Source: Mariniblastus sp. (GTDB taxonomy: Bacteria > Planctomycetota > Planctomycetia > Pirellulales > Pirellulaceae). Taken from it: a stretch of 42,406 nucleotides of DNA. Below, piece after piece: positions 1 through 8,126 of this stretch. The stretch's first letter is position 1; each line of letters begins with the position of its first letter. The stretch spans positions 1-42,406 of the forward strand of contig JAPKBL010000035.1 in the NCBI GenBank assembly GCA_028823415.1, written 5' to 3'. The notes below the pieces were generated by a model. The model worked only from the letters and a program-made list of their open reading frames with translations, was not told the origin of the DNA and ran no database searches. The position numbers and the translations under genes were made by a program.

Positions 1-60
1 GACGATGACTCAGGAGACGATGACTCAGGAGACGATGACTCAGATGACGATGACTCAGAT
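1..60 (+). repeat. 15-bp in-frame tandem repeat, four copies
   Basis: Units at 1-15, 16-30, 31-45 and 46-60 begin GACGATGACTCA and end GGA, GGA, GAT, GAT. The period is five codons, so copy-number changes would keep the acidic frame. More copies may lie left of the window. Confidence 0.85.
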
Positions 61-186
61 GACGGGTTGGAGGACGATGAGTGGGAAGAGGTCGGGGACG
101 ACGACGACGATGAAGAAGATGACGACGACGAAGGCTCAGAGGTTGGCGAAAATGACTGGGATGACGACGACGACGACTGGGACTAG
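1..186 (+). CDS. C-terminal acidic tail of a protein entering from the left (partial)
   Basis: Frame +1 is open from the first base to a TAG at 184-186 and encodes about 61 residues, almost all Asp, Glu, Ser and Gly with a few Trp. It starts with four five-residue units (DDDSG twice, DDDSD twice). The other forward frame over the same DNA gives a monotonous Met/Thr string and is only a shadow. The gene start lies outside the window, so the function cannot be told. Long Asp/Glu tails often bind basic partners or cations, but that is general knowledge and not shown here. It converges on hemA with 27 bases between the two stop codons. Confidence 0.6.
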   Translation, partial: DDDSGDDDSGDDDSDDDDSDDGLEDDEWEEVGDDDDDEEDDDDEGSEVGENDWDDDDDDWD

Positions 187-213
187 TCCTGAGCGTTGAT
201 TGCCATCCCGGAA

Positions 214-1485
214 TCAGTCTCCAAGCTGGAATAGTTTTTTCAATGCCTCAAGGAGTCCACCTGAGACCTGAGGCGATTCGGTCTGTAGAGACTTCAATGG
301 CGGGTGTAATATTTTGTTGACGAGCCGATTGAACGATTGTTCAATTTCTGACTTTTGCTTTTCAGAGACACCCTCAAGCCGGTTCATTAAGCGATCTAAC
401 TCAAGCTGTTTAGCATCATCGGCTTGGCGTTTTAACTGGGCAATTGTCGAACCACTTGATCGTCTTTGAATCTCATCAAAAAACTGATCGGCTTCGTGGA
501 TAATTATCTTTTGGGCTTTGGGGTAGTGAGACTGCCGCGACTGTCGATTCCGTTCACATTCTTTTTGCAAATCATCAAGAGTGTAGAGATAGACGTTCGA
601 ACGATCGCTTATCGACTGCTCGAAATCTCTCGGTACGGCGAGATCCAGAATGAAAATGGGTTTCTGTTTTCGCATCTCCTCAACGCGATCAAATTGATCA
701 GAGTTCACCACGGCCTCGGTCGCCCCGGTAGCGCTAATGACTAAATCCGCCGAAGCGAGCTCCTGTTCGAGTACGTTCCAATCTCCTACGCGACCGTTGA
801 ATTTCGCCGCTAATTCTTTAGCGTTCTCGAGCGAACGATTAACAATCGTAAAATCCTTGCCCCCTTCGTGAATGACATAGCGGAGCGTTTCCTCCGCCAT
901 TTCTCCAGCGCCAAGAATTAGTATTTTTTTGTTATCCAATCGCTCAAATATTTGTTTTGCCAGGACGCCGATTGCCACACTGGGGACACTGACACGATTG
1001 GCATGGATCTCGGTCTCATTGCTAACCCGACGAGCCACTCGAATAGCTGACTGAAAAACACGGTGAATCAGGGCAGGAGTTTGATCTGTCTCGACGGCAA
1101 GTTGATACGCTTGCTTCACTTGAGCGAGGATTTGAGCTTCACCGACCACCATGCTGTCGAGACTCGAGGCGACAGAAAATAAATGTTCTATGGCCTGTCG
1201 ATCCTGATGAATAAATATCTCCGAATTGATATCCGTAGCCACCAAGCCCCGCTCTTCGGCAATGAATTCGATTAGCTCAGATTTACCCGGAACAGAACTT
1301 GGTTTGTCCGCCACGGTGTAAAATTCGGTTCGATTACAAGTGGAAAGCAAAACCGCTTCCGAGTCGGGGAACTTCGAATAGTAACTGTTGAGGAAAGGTT
1401 TAATCTGCTGCTCGGTAAAAGCCAATTGTTCGCGGATTGCCACACTGGACAGATGGTGACTACAGCCGATGACTTGGAGGTTCAT
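214..1485 (-). CDS. hemA: Glutamyl-tRNA reductase
   Basis: This enzyme reduces glutamyl-tRNA(Glu) to glutamate-1-semialdehyde with NADPH, the first committed step of the C5 heme pathway. The 423-residue length is normal. The N-terminal catalytic domain carries STCNRTE with the nucleophile Cys50, followed by the conserved segment around SLDSMVVGEAQI. The NADPH-binding Rossmann motif is GAGEMAEETL near residue 193, and the C-terminal helical dimerisation domain is complete. The ATG at 1483-1485 overlaps the TGA of the upstream HemX/CcsA-like gene (ATGA), so translation is probably coupled. Linkage of hemA to a HemX/CcsA-type membrane protein is known in many bacteria and ties heme supply to cytochrome c assembly or to HemA control. 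Confidence 0.96.
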   Translation of the reverse strand: MNLQVIGCSHHLSSVAIREQLAFTEQQIKPFLNSYYSKFPDSEAVLLSTCNRTEFYTVADKPSSVPGKSELIEFIAEERGLVATDINSEIFIHQDRQAIEHLFSVASSLDSMVVGEAQILAQVKQAYQLAVETDQTPALIHRVFQSAIRVARRVSNETEIHANRVSVPSVAIGVLAKQIFERLDNKKILILGAGEMAEETLRYVIHEGGKDFTIVNRSLENAKELAAKFNGRVGDWNVLEQELASADLVISATGATEAVVNSDQFDRVEEMRKQKPIFILDLAVPRDFEQSISDRSNVYLYTLDDLQKECERNRQSRQSHYPKAQKIIIHEADQFFDEIQRRSSGSTIAQLKRQADDAKQLELDRLMNRLEGVSEKQKSEIEQSFNRLVNKILHPPLKSLQTESPQVSGGLLEALKKLFQLGD

Positions 1486-2450
1486 ATTTTGATCCCCCTA
1501 GATTCACTTGGCCATTCTACAAAGACCGAGTGAATTGCTGGCCATTCTACAAAGACCGAGTGAATTGCTGGGCGTTTGGCAACGCTGGGCTTCAAATAGG
1601 TGGTCGCGTGGCCGGCCCACCAGACGATGGCTAATTCTAAAACTAAAAACAGAAAACTTGCGATGACAAGATAGGCAACCTTGCGGCCTTGCCTCGCCGG
1701 TTGGTAGCAAAAATTGAAAACCGATACCAGCAAGAGCCAGGAAAAAAGAATACCGGAGGACCAGATCACCGGATTTGACCAAGCGATGACGCCACCGCTC
1801 GATACCGCTCCTTCAGATTGGTTTATCCAGTTGATGGCAATTCCAGAGACGAGCCCGATTGCTAACAATACAGTGGAAATGATTAGCGAGTATTCACTTG
1901 ATTTCTGGAGCCATTCGAGTGACGGCAACCGAAAGTTTTTCGATTGAGGGGTTTTGTGTTTTAACCGTCGCGATTGGACGACATAGACGATGCCGAACAC
2001 AAACCCAAGCGCTACAATTGCCGTACCGAGTAACAGCGCCGAACCATGAACCATGTTCCAAACAGATTTTGCTCTCATCGGATTGAATTGATTTTCGTGG
2101 CCGAAACCGACTCCCACGCCAATCAATCCTAACAAGAGTGGGATTAGAAATAGTCCAATGACAGATTTTGGCTGTCGAATGGAAATCCAAATGTAGGCGA
2201 ACGCTAGGATCCAGGCGGCGGCTAAACACCAGCCAAACCAGCTTCCAAGCCAAATGCCGGTCGAGCCAAGGACCAGCTTTCCTTGTAAAATAAGAAAAAC
2301 GGTGTGTGCAAATAAACCTGCTGCCGCAAAACCGACGCGGACGTATTTTCGAAAACTTACATCAAAAAAGACGCGAGAAATTTCTAGAATGAAAACCACC
2401 GCGTAGCTTGCGGCGAAGCAAGTAATTGAAATGTTTTGAAGCCAGTCCAT
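1482..2450 (-). CDS. HemX/CcsA-like cytochrome c assembly membrane protein
   Basis: A protein with about eight hydrophobic segments over roughly 320 residues. A central stretch (HGSALLLGTAIVALGFVFG followed by a Gln-Ser-Arg-Arg-Leu-Lys loop) matches the HemX/CcsA family pattern. I do not see the WGxxW tryptophan signature of true CcsA, so the HemX-like branch fits better. The ATG at 2448-2450 starts right before the first membrane helix. A GTG at 2504 would add 18 residues and neither start has a good ribosome site. The C-terminus carries a ten-residue unit (AIHSVFVEWP) twice, encoded by a perfect 30-bp tandem repeat. The gene overlaps hemA by 4 bases. Confidence 0.75.
   Translation of the reverse strand: MDWLQNISITCFAASYAVVFILEISRVFFDVSFRKYVRVGFAAAGLFAHTVFLILQGKLVLGSTGIWLGSWFGWCLAAAWILAFAYIWISIRQPKSVIGLFLIPLLLGLIGVGVGFGHENQFNPMRAKSVWNMVHGSALLLGTAIVALGFVFGIVYVVQSRRLKHKTPQSKNFRLPSLEWLQKSSEYSLIISTVLLAIGLVSGIAINWINQSEGAVSSGGVIAWSNPVIWSSGILFSWLLLVSVFNFCYQPARQGRKVAYLVIASFLFLVLELAIVWWAGHATTYLKPSVAKRPAIHSVFVEWPAIHSVFVEWPSESRGIKI
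1511..1570 (-). repeat. Perfect 30-bp tandem duplication at the 3' end of the HemX-like gene
   Basis: Bases 1511-1540 and 1541-1570 are identical. The unit is ten codons, so the reading frame is kept and the tail gains one extra AIHSVFVEWP block just before the hemA start. Confidence 0.95.
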
Positions 2451-2717
2451 AACAGTCAAATTCGGGGTTAAGGAAAGAGGTAATTCTGTACAAAAGAATA
2501 ACACCTAGTCACCCTTTTACGAGATTGATTTTAGACCATCTAATCGTCGGTAGTAGTTTCGATGATTGAAAATCCGGATTACGAGACTCTGCGGGACGCC
2601 GTGAGGATAACCGGATAAATCAGAGACGGTTTTCGTTAAGACACCCGAGTATATATGACTTTTTTTGGAGTGATTCGGTCGTGCCGGTTGCGCAATCCAA
2701 TGGTGTCGGATCTAAAA

Positions 2718-3812
2718 TTAGGCATCCTCTGCTTTGGGCCGTCCAAGACCGAACTTGGCAAGATATTTTTGGAGAGTATTTCGATTGATCCCGAGCTTTT
2801 TCGCTGCTTTTGTTTGGGTCTGGTTGCAAGACTGCATCACCTGCAACAACAGTTCTTTTTCAACGGGTTCCACAATCTCTTTGTAGAGATCTTCAGCATT
2901 TGCTTCCGATTTGTTGAGTCGGTTATAAACGAACTCCTGAATCAGCGACTGGTCATCGGTGGGGCGGAACACGAACTCCTGACTCGCCTTGGAATCGCCG
3001 ATGACCGCTTTAGGCAGTAGGTCGGGTACCAATTGGTTGTCTTGAGATAAAACGACTGCACGCTCAATGTAGTTTTGTAATTCACGCACATTACCAGGCC
3101 ATGGATACTCGATTAACGCTTTTAAAGCACCGGGGTGAATTACGGAGATAGATTTTTGATTGGCCTCTCCATAAACATCGAGAAAATGGCGAACGAGCAA
3201 TTCGATATCGCCTTCGCGGCGTCGCAATGGCGGCAGCGCAATGGGAAGAACGTTAAGACGCCAAAATAAATCTTCGCGAAAACGGTTTTCCGATACCTCG
3301 AGATTAAGATCGCAATTGCTGGCCGCGATCACACGGACATCGACTTGAATCGTATTTGTATCACCAACCCGTTCAAACTCTCTCTCTTGTAAAACACGCA
3401 GCAATTTCACTTGAAGCGTTGACGAGGTTGAATTGATTTCGTCGAGAAAAATGGTGCCACCGTGAGCCGCTTCGAACCGACCCGTGCGGTCTTTGACAGC
3501 GTCGGTAAACGACCCGCGGACGTGTCCAAACAATTCACTATCGAGCAAGCTTTCAGTGAGAGCACCGCAATTAACTCGCACGAAGGGCCCGCTGTCGCGG
3601 TCACTCAGTTTATGCAGCGCCGCAGCAATTAGCTCTTTCCCGGTTCCTGTTTCTCCCAGAAGTAGCACAGACGAATTCGCCTGAGCCGAGAGGCGTGTTA
3701 GTTGGTAGACATTTCGCATCGCAGCTGAATTACCAATTAATCCATCCAAGGGAGATGCATCTATTTTGTCAAAATATGAAATGGGATTGCCTGCTAAGTG
3801 GTCAAAACTCAA
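2718..3812 (-). CDS. Sigma-54-dependent transcription activator (AAA+ and Fis-type HTH, no receiver)
   Basis: An enhancer-binding protein that would remodel sigma-54 RNA polymerase using ATP. The protein has about 364 residues. Residues 24-255 are the AAA+ domain with Walker A GETGTGKE (53-60), Walker B FLDEIN (122-127) and WPGNVREL near 225. The C-terminal Fis-type helix-turn-helix ends near KKLGINRNTLQKYL. The sigma-54 contact loop reads GSFTDA where GAFTGA is usual. Only about 20 residues precede the AAA+ domain, so there is no receiver, GAF or PAS sensor. The only start in reach is TTG at 3810-3812, because an in-frame stop lies five codons upstream and the next ATG falls inside the AAA+ domain. 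Its target is unknown. Confidence 0.88.
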   Translation of the reverse strand: MSFDHLAGNPISYFDKIDASPLDGLIGNSAAMRNVYQLTRLSAQANSSVLLLGETGTGKELIAAALHKLSDRDSGPFVRVNCGALTESLLDSELFGHVRGSFTDAVKDRTGRFEAAHGGTIFLDEINSTSSTLQVKLLRVLQEREFERVGDTNTIQVDVRVIAASNCDLNLEVSENRFREDLFWRLNVLPIALPPLRRREGDIELLVRHFLDVYGEANQKSISVIHPGALKALIEYPWPGNVRELQNYIERAVVLSQDNQLVPDLLPKAVIGDSKASQEFVFRPTDDQSLIQEFVYNRLNKSEANAEDLYKEIVEPVEKELLLQVMQSCNQTQTKAAKKLGINRNTLQKYLAKFGLGRPKAEDA

Positions 3813-3979
3813 AGCGCTTTTGGTTCAACTACTATTTCAACCACTAGATCAGGCGGCGCAAAGCCCAGATGCCAAAATATGCCTTAATATGAGGCAGTCC
3901 GCTGCCACGGAAATTGACGGTTTAAGAAAATGAGCCCGCCAATGATAGGATCGGGCGGTTTTGGCCAAGGAGAGGGCAT

Positions 3980-4008
3980 AAAAAAACCGAACTCGAGATG
4001 AGTTCGGT
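3980..4008 (-). terminator. Rho-independent terminator after rplU
   Basis: A perfect 9-bp stem (ACCGAACTC at 3986-3994, GAGTTCGGT at 4000-4008) with a 5-base loop. Read leftward it is followed by seven T residues (A-run at 3980-3986). It lies 31 bases past the rplU stop. Confidence 0.88.
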
Positions 4009-4038
4009 CTATATTTTTATTGGCGATCGGTTTGAGCG

Positions 4039-4350
4039 TTAGCTGGCGATTGCGCCAATCTGCACTTTTACATATTTTTGGCGGTGCCCAGTACGTCGCT
4101 TGCTGTTTTTTCGTCGTCGGAATTTTTGGATGTAGATTTTTTCGCCCTTGGTTTCACCAACAACTTTGGCGGAAACACTTGCTCCGTCTACCGTTGGTTT
4201 TCCAAGCTTAAATGCGCCCTCAGAAGAAACCGCTAAAACACGGTCGAATGTGACAGTATCACCTACTGTTACGTCTCGAAAGTCAATTTCAAGCATTTGA
4301 CCTTCTTCAACTTTATATTGGCGCCCGCCGTCAGCAATTATCGCGTACAT
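4039..4350 (-). CDS. rplU: 50S ribosomal protein L21
   Basis: A 103-residue protein of normal L21 length. It starts MYAIIADGGRQYKV and carries the family signature in the basic C-terminal part (FRRRKNSKRRTGHRQ, then YVKVQI). L21 binds 23S rRNA in the large subunit. The usual partner rpmA (L27) is not next to it: a strong terminator follows, and then a sigma-54 activator gene. The ATG at 4348-4350 has no clear Shine-Dalgarno sequence. Confidence 0.96.
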   Translation of the reverse strand: MYAIIADGGRQYKVEEGQMLEIDFRDVTVGDTVTFDRVLAVSSEGAFKLGKPTVDGASVSAKVVGETKGEKIYIQKFRRRKNSKRRTGHRQKYVKVQIGAIAS

Positions 4351-4390
4351 GTTTTTAACCGTTGGTCAGTGTCTCTGAATCAGATCCATC

Positions 4391-4418
4391 AAATAAATAG
4401 GCGCGGCCATATCCGCGC
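4391..4418 (-). terminator. Hairpin between the GAF/sigma-54 activator and rplU
   Basis: A 6-bp GC-only stem, GCGCGG at 4401-4406 and CCGCGC at 4413-4418. Read leftward it is followed by a T-rich stretch (CTATTTATTT). It lies about 95 bases past the stop of the 643-residue activator. It could instead be part of the rplU leader RNA. Confidence 0.45.
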
Positions 4419-4513
4419 TGAGGAAGGAAAATTTTAGCCGAAGCGTCGGAAAGCGTCGAGGGCCAAAATACCGTATTTTAACTCTATTTTAGCTTTAAAA
4501 GCCGCTTTTGCTG

Positions 4514-6445
4514 TCAATCACCCGAAGAATCTTCGTCGGGTTCTCCCATTCCCAGCTGTTTCATCTTTCGATACAGGTTTGAGCGATGAAGCCCCATTTT
4601 TGTCGCGGCGTTGGTCATATTTCCGCGGGATCTATCGATATGCCTTGCGATGTAATCGACCTGAAACTGTTTGGTCGCTTCGGTCAAAGGTAAATCCATG
4701 GGCACGACATTCTCGTGATTGGTTGGAGCATTCACGAAATCAAGGTCATTCGCATCAATCTTTTGTCCATCGGTCAAAAACGCCAGTCGCTCCATCATAT
4801 TTCGCAGTTCCCGAATATTCCCCGGCCACCGGTGACTGAGGAGCTCTTTACGAGCCGCTGCCGAAAAGGCAGGCGTGTCTCGCCTGGCTTTGATGCAGAA
4901 ATTACCCAAGAAATGTTCAGCCAACAGGAGGATATCATCGCCGCGTTGGCGAAGCGGTGGGAGTTCAATCGTTACGACGTTCAACCTAAAATACAGATCC
5001 TGCCGGAACTTGCGTTGGGAAATCAAATCGGCCAGATCCTGATTGGTTGCGGCAATGACACGGGCATCGGTCGGAATGGGGAGGGAGCCGCCCACGTGAA
5101 CGACTTTTTTTTCCTCTAGCACCCTCAGCAATTTCGATTGGCCATCGAGGCTCATGTCGCCTATTTCATCGAGAAAGAGGGTGCCGTTGTTGGCGAGTTC
5201 AAATTTACCTTCGCGTTTTTGATGAGCATCTGTGAACGCCCCTTTTTCGTGGCCAAATAACTCACTCTCTAACAGGTTTTCACTGATGGCTGCACAATTG
5301 ACCGCGACAAGAATTTCGTCGCGCCGTTGACTGAGATAATGAATCATCTGAGCGACTACTTCTTTTCCGGTGCCGTTTTCACCGGTAATTAGAACCAAGA
5401 GATCTGTGCCTGCGACTCGCTGGATAGTTTTTTTAAGTTTCTCGATTTCCGGACATTTGCCGATCATCTGAACTAGATTGGCGGCCTGAGCGGCAACCGT
5501 GCGTTTCGAAGACACTAATTTTTCAACATGCTGGGTGTTATCAATCGCTACTGTCGCGTGGGCGGCAAGCTCGGTCAGCGCGGCTTCATCTTCGTCCGAA
5601 AAACTACCCTTTTGTCGATTAATGAGCTCAAACGCGCCAATTGTTTTACCGGCGCTGTTTGTCATCGGCACACACAGAATCGTCCGAGTTTGGAATCCCA
5701 GTTGTTCGTCAACCGCTCGGTTAATCTGTTGCTGCTCGGCAGAAACATCTTCGTCAATCCTCGCCGCTTTTCCGGTTTTTAGAACCTGCCCAACCACTCC
5801 GGCATTGATCGGAATCCGGAGCTCTCCCCCGTCGACACCAAGAGCGGGCTTGCCGATGAGCGAACTGTTGCTGGTATCGGGTAGAAAAATTGTCGCTCTT
5901 TCAGCCCGAAGCAATCGTGTCGACGCCAAGGCGATTTTTTCTAATAGTAGATCGGTTTCTCGAGACTGATTCCAATGGACCGTCATATCCAAAATTGCCT
6001 CTAGTCGATCCGCCCGTCGCTGCTGCTGAAATCTTCGCTCCAGAGCGATGAGTGCTAGGCCAACTGCCGCCGTCAACGCATCAAAAATATCAGGGTCAAC
6101 CGAAGCATCGCAAGCAACCAACTTTCCCAAAGAATTGGGCCTAAAAAGCGGAGCGGCGGTCCAACCTTCAGATTGTTGACATTTTTCGGAATCGAGTGTT
6201 TCAGAGAGGAGTTCGACAGGGAGGCTATCGCCGGACCCGGAATTCGCAATTATCCGCCACTGACCTTTGACTCCACGAACCAGAACAACTCCCTTAGAAT
6301 TGACTGTTTTTCGGAATAAATCGAGTGCGGTCGCTAAAAAATCGCTCTCGTTAGGTGCGTCGAGCGACAAATTGATGAGCTGCACCAGCAGTTCGGCACC
6401 GCCCGGCACCGCCGCTATTCGCTCTGATTGGACTTCAAAGGACAT
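4514..6445 (-). CDS. Sigma-54-dependent activator with two GAF-type sensor domains
   Basis: The protein has about 643 residues from the ATG at 6443-6445. A TTG at 6493 would add 16. The N-terminal third looks like a weak GAF-like domain, followed by a clearer GAF domain (segments ERATIFLPD and FELINRQKGSF). The AAA+ domain then carries Walker A GENGTGKE, the contact loop GAFTDA (GAFTGA is usual), Walker B LFLDEIGD and HRWPGNIREL. The Fis-type helix-turn-helix is at the C-terminus (TKMGLHRSNLYRKMKQLG). GAF domains bind small ligands, so this is probably a cytosolic sensor and activator of sigma-54 promoters with an unknown signal. It is transcribed divergently from fabI with about 130 bases between starts. 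Confidence 0.9.
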   Translation of the reverse strand: MSFEVQSERIAAVPGGAELLVQLINLSLDAPNESDFLATALDLFRKTVNSKGVVLVRGVKGQWRIIANSGSGDSLPVELLSETLDSEKCQQSEGWTAAPLFRPNSLGKLVACDASVDPDIFDALTAAVGLALIALERRFQQQRRADRLEAILDMTVHWNQSRETDLLLEKIALASTRLLRAERATIFLPDTSNSSLIGKPALGVDGGELRIPINAGVVGQVLKTGKAARIDEDVSAEQQQINRAVDEQLGFQTRTILCVPMTNSAGKTIGAFELINRQKGSFSDEDEAALTELAAHATVAIDNTQHVEKLVSSKRTVAAQAANLVQMIGKCPEIEKLKKTIQRVAGTDLLVLITGENGTGKEVVAQMIHYLSQRRDEILVAVNCAAISENLLESELFGHEKGAFTDAHQKREGKFELANNGTLFLDEIGDMSLDGQSKLLRVLEEKKVVHVGGSLPIPTDARVIAATNQDLADLISQRKFRQDLYFRLNVVTIELPPLRQRGDDILLLAEHFLGNFCIKARRDTPAFSAAARKELLSHRWPGNIRELRNMMERLAFLTDGQKIDANDLDFVNAPTNHENVVPMDLPLTEATKQFQVDYIARHIDRSRGNMTNAATKMGLHRSNLYRKMKQLGMGEPDEDSSGD

Positions 6446-6579
6446 GGTTTCGTGGGGGTGGGAATTGTTGTCAGCGACTAAAACTGTTATCAAATTGCTT
6501 CGGAATGATGATGTATTCCAATAAGAGCGTAGTCATTTTGACTCGCTTCAACAATCGTATTGTAAGAGGGTATCACCAG

Positions 6580-7404
6580 ATGGGCTTGTTCGACGGTAAA
6601 AAAGGTTTAATTCTCGGGGTCGCCAACGATCGCTCAATTGCCTGGGCAATTGCAAAAAAAATCATGTCAGAGGGTGGTGAGTGTGGTTTCACGCATCTAC
6701 CAGACCCAGCCGATGACGCGAGAAAAAAGAATCGTCGACGGGTTGAAAAGTGTTTCGAAAAACTTGAATCCGATGCAGCGCCAAAGTTCTTGGTGCCGCT
6801 CGATGTACAAAATGACGATAATATTGCCGAAGTTATGGAGACGGCCAAAAGCGAATTTGGCAAAATCGATTTTCTCCTGCACTCAATCGCTTATGCTGAT
6901 CGAGCTGACCTCAACGATACGATCGACGCCAGTCGAGAGGGATTCAAGTTGGCGATGGACATCAGCTGTTATAGTCTGATCGCTGTCACGAAAGCTGCTC
7001 GGCCTCTCCTTTCGGAACGCGCATCGATTGCGTGCATGAGCTATTTTGGCGGAGAGAAAATTGTTGCTGGATACAACATGATGGGAATCTGTAAAGCCGC
7101 ACTTGAGGCAACGACTCGATACTTAGCTTACGATCTAGGCGAGAGCGGCGTGCGAGTCAACGCATTAAGTGCGGGCCCCTTGAAAACGCTGGCGAGCACT
7201 GCCGTAGGCGCTGGTGACATGTTAAAGATGTACGAACACGTTGCTCCATTGGGACGCAACATTGAACATCACGAAGTCGGGAATACCGGAGCGTTTTTGT
7301 TGTCAGACTTATCTGATGGAATTACCGGTGAAGTACTGCATGTCGATGCAGGCTACAACGCGATGGGCTCTCCCGGCCGCATGATTAATTTGCTGCCAAA
7401 GTAA
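6580..7404 (+). CDS. fabI: Enoyl-[acyl-carrier-protein] reductase (NADH)
   Basis: This enzyme reduces the trans-2 enoyl-ACP in the last step of each fatty acid elongation cycle. From the ATG at 6580 the protein has 274 residues and begins MGLFDGKKGLILGVAND, with the N-terminal nucleotide-binding motif of FabI. Catalytic residues fit the SDR-type FabI pattern: Tyr155 in SYFGGEK, then Tyr165 and Lys172 spaced Y-x6-K in GYNMMGICK. The frame is open 25 codons further upstream, but family length and the GAGGG sequence upstream favour 6580. It converges on the CvpA-like gene. Confidence 0.95.
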   Translation: MGLFDGKKGLILGVANDRSIAWAIAKKIMSEGGECGFTHLPDPADDARKKNRRRVEKCFEKLESDAAPKFLVPLDVQNDDNIAEVMETAKSEFGKIDFLLHSIAYADRADLNDTIDASREGFKLAMDISCYSLIAVTKAARPLLSERASIACMSYFGGEKIVAGYNMMGICKAALEATTRYLAYDLGESGVRVNALSAGPLKTLASTAVGAGDMLKMYEHVAPLGRNIEHHEVGNTGAFLLSDLSDGITGEVLHVDAGYNAMGSPGRMINLLPK

Positions 7405-7438
7405 TCGATTGCCGGTCGTAGATGCTGTGATCCGATAG

Positions 7439-8089
7439 CTATTTTCCACCGATTCTCAAGACGGTTCGCTCAGCAATGGTCCGCCGTTTACTAGAATAAT
7501 AAAGCAGGAAATTGGCGTTTGGATCGAATACGCGCGCGTCCACTTCGATATCGTCTGGGTGGTTAGCTAATTCGTAGCCTGCAAACAAGAGGCTTCGTTC
7601 CTTCGATGCCGCCAGCGCGCCGCGTGAACGACTTTGAATAAACGACAACCAAAGGCGATCGGGAATGGTGCCCATTTCTGATTTCGGCACATTTTCAGCG
7701 TAGAGATTCGGCTTGAGGGGTGCCATTTGAAGTGTGAAAAACGAAAAACAAACAAACACGCCCGCAATCCAGATCGAGAGTACTGATCGACCCACCAGTT
7801 CGGTAATCGGATCAAACTTTAGTCGATAGCCACTGAGGACATCGGTGACTCCCCGCAAAACGACAAAGGCCAGAAGAAACACCAACCAGACCGCGATAAA
7901 GTCATAGAGGAGGCGGTAAGACGAGTCCAAGTTTAGCAGCCATAGAGAAACGGGCTCAAAGGACGTGCTGGCGATCATTGTTGCAAGAAAGAGGTTGATA
8001 AGGGTAATCAAATTACTCCAGAGGCCGAACCACCACGTGCTTGCGACGATCAAGATGAACATTGTGATTGCAATAAAAATCAGCATCAT
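7439..8089 (-). CDS. CvpA-family-like inner membrane protein
   Basis: A 216-residue protein with about four membrane helices in the first 125 residues, then a polar tail of some 90 residues. Helix spacing and the segment around Val-Leu-Arg-Gly-Val-Thr-Asp resemble the CvpA (colicin V production) family. The match is by pattern only. It is the last gene of the leftward block, 37 bases after the shorter GspE-like gene, so it may belong to the same membrane-linked system. It converges on fabI with 34 bases between the stops. Confidence 0.6.
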   Translation of the reverse strand: MMLIFIAITMFILIVASTWWFGLWSNLITLINLFLATMIASTSFEPVSLWLLNLDSSYRLLYDFIAVWLVFLLAFVVLRGVTDVLSGYRLKFDPITELVGRSVLSIWIAGVFVCFSFFTLQMAPLKPNLYAENVPKSEMGTIPDRLWLSFIQSRSRGALAASKERSLLFAGYELANHPDDIEVDARVFDPNANFLLYYSSKRRTIAERTVLRIGGK

Positions 8090-8126
8090 TAACTTTCTTC
8101 TTCGGGGCTTAGACCCCGATTTTTCG

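Noticed and set aside
5..199. Met/Thr-rich plus-strand frame at the left edge
   Set aside because: It is a frame-shifted reading of the 15-bp repeats. The frame starting at base 1 gives a coherent acidic tail with a natural stop.
3840..3900. Possible sigma-54 promoter upstream of the small activator (TGGCAT ... TTTGC)
   Set aside because: The distance between the two elements is two bases too long for a sigma-54 site.
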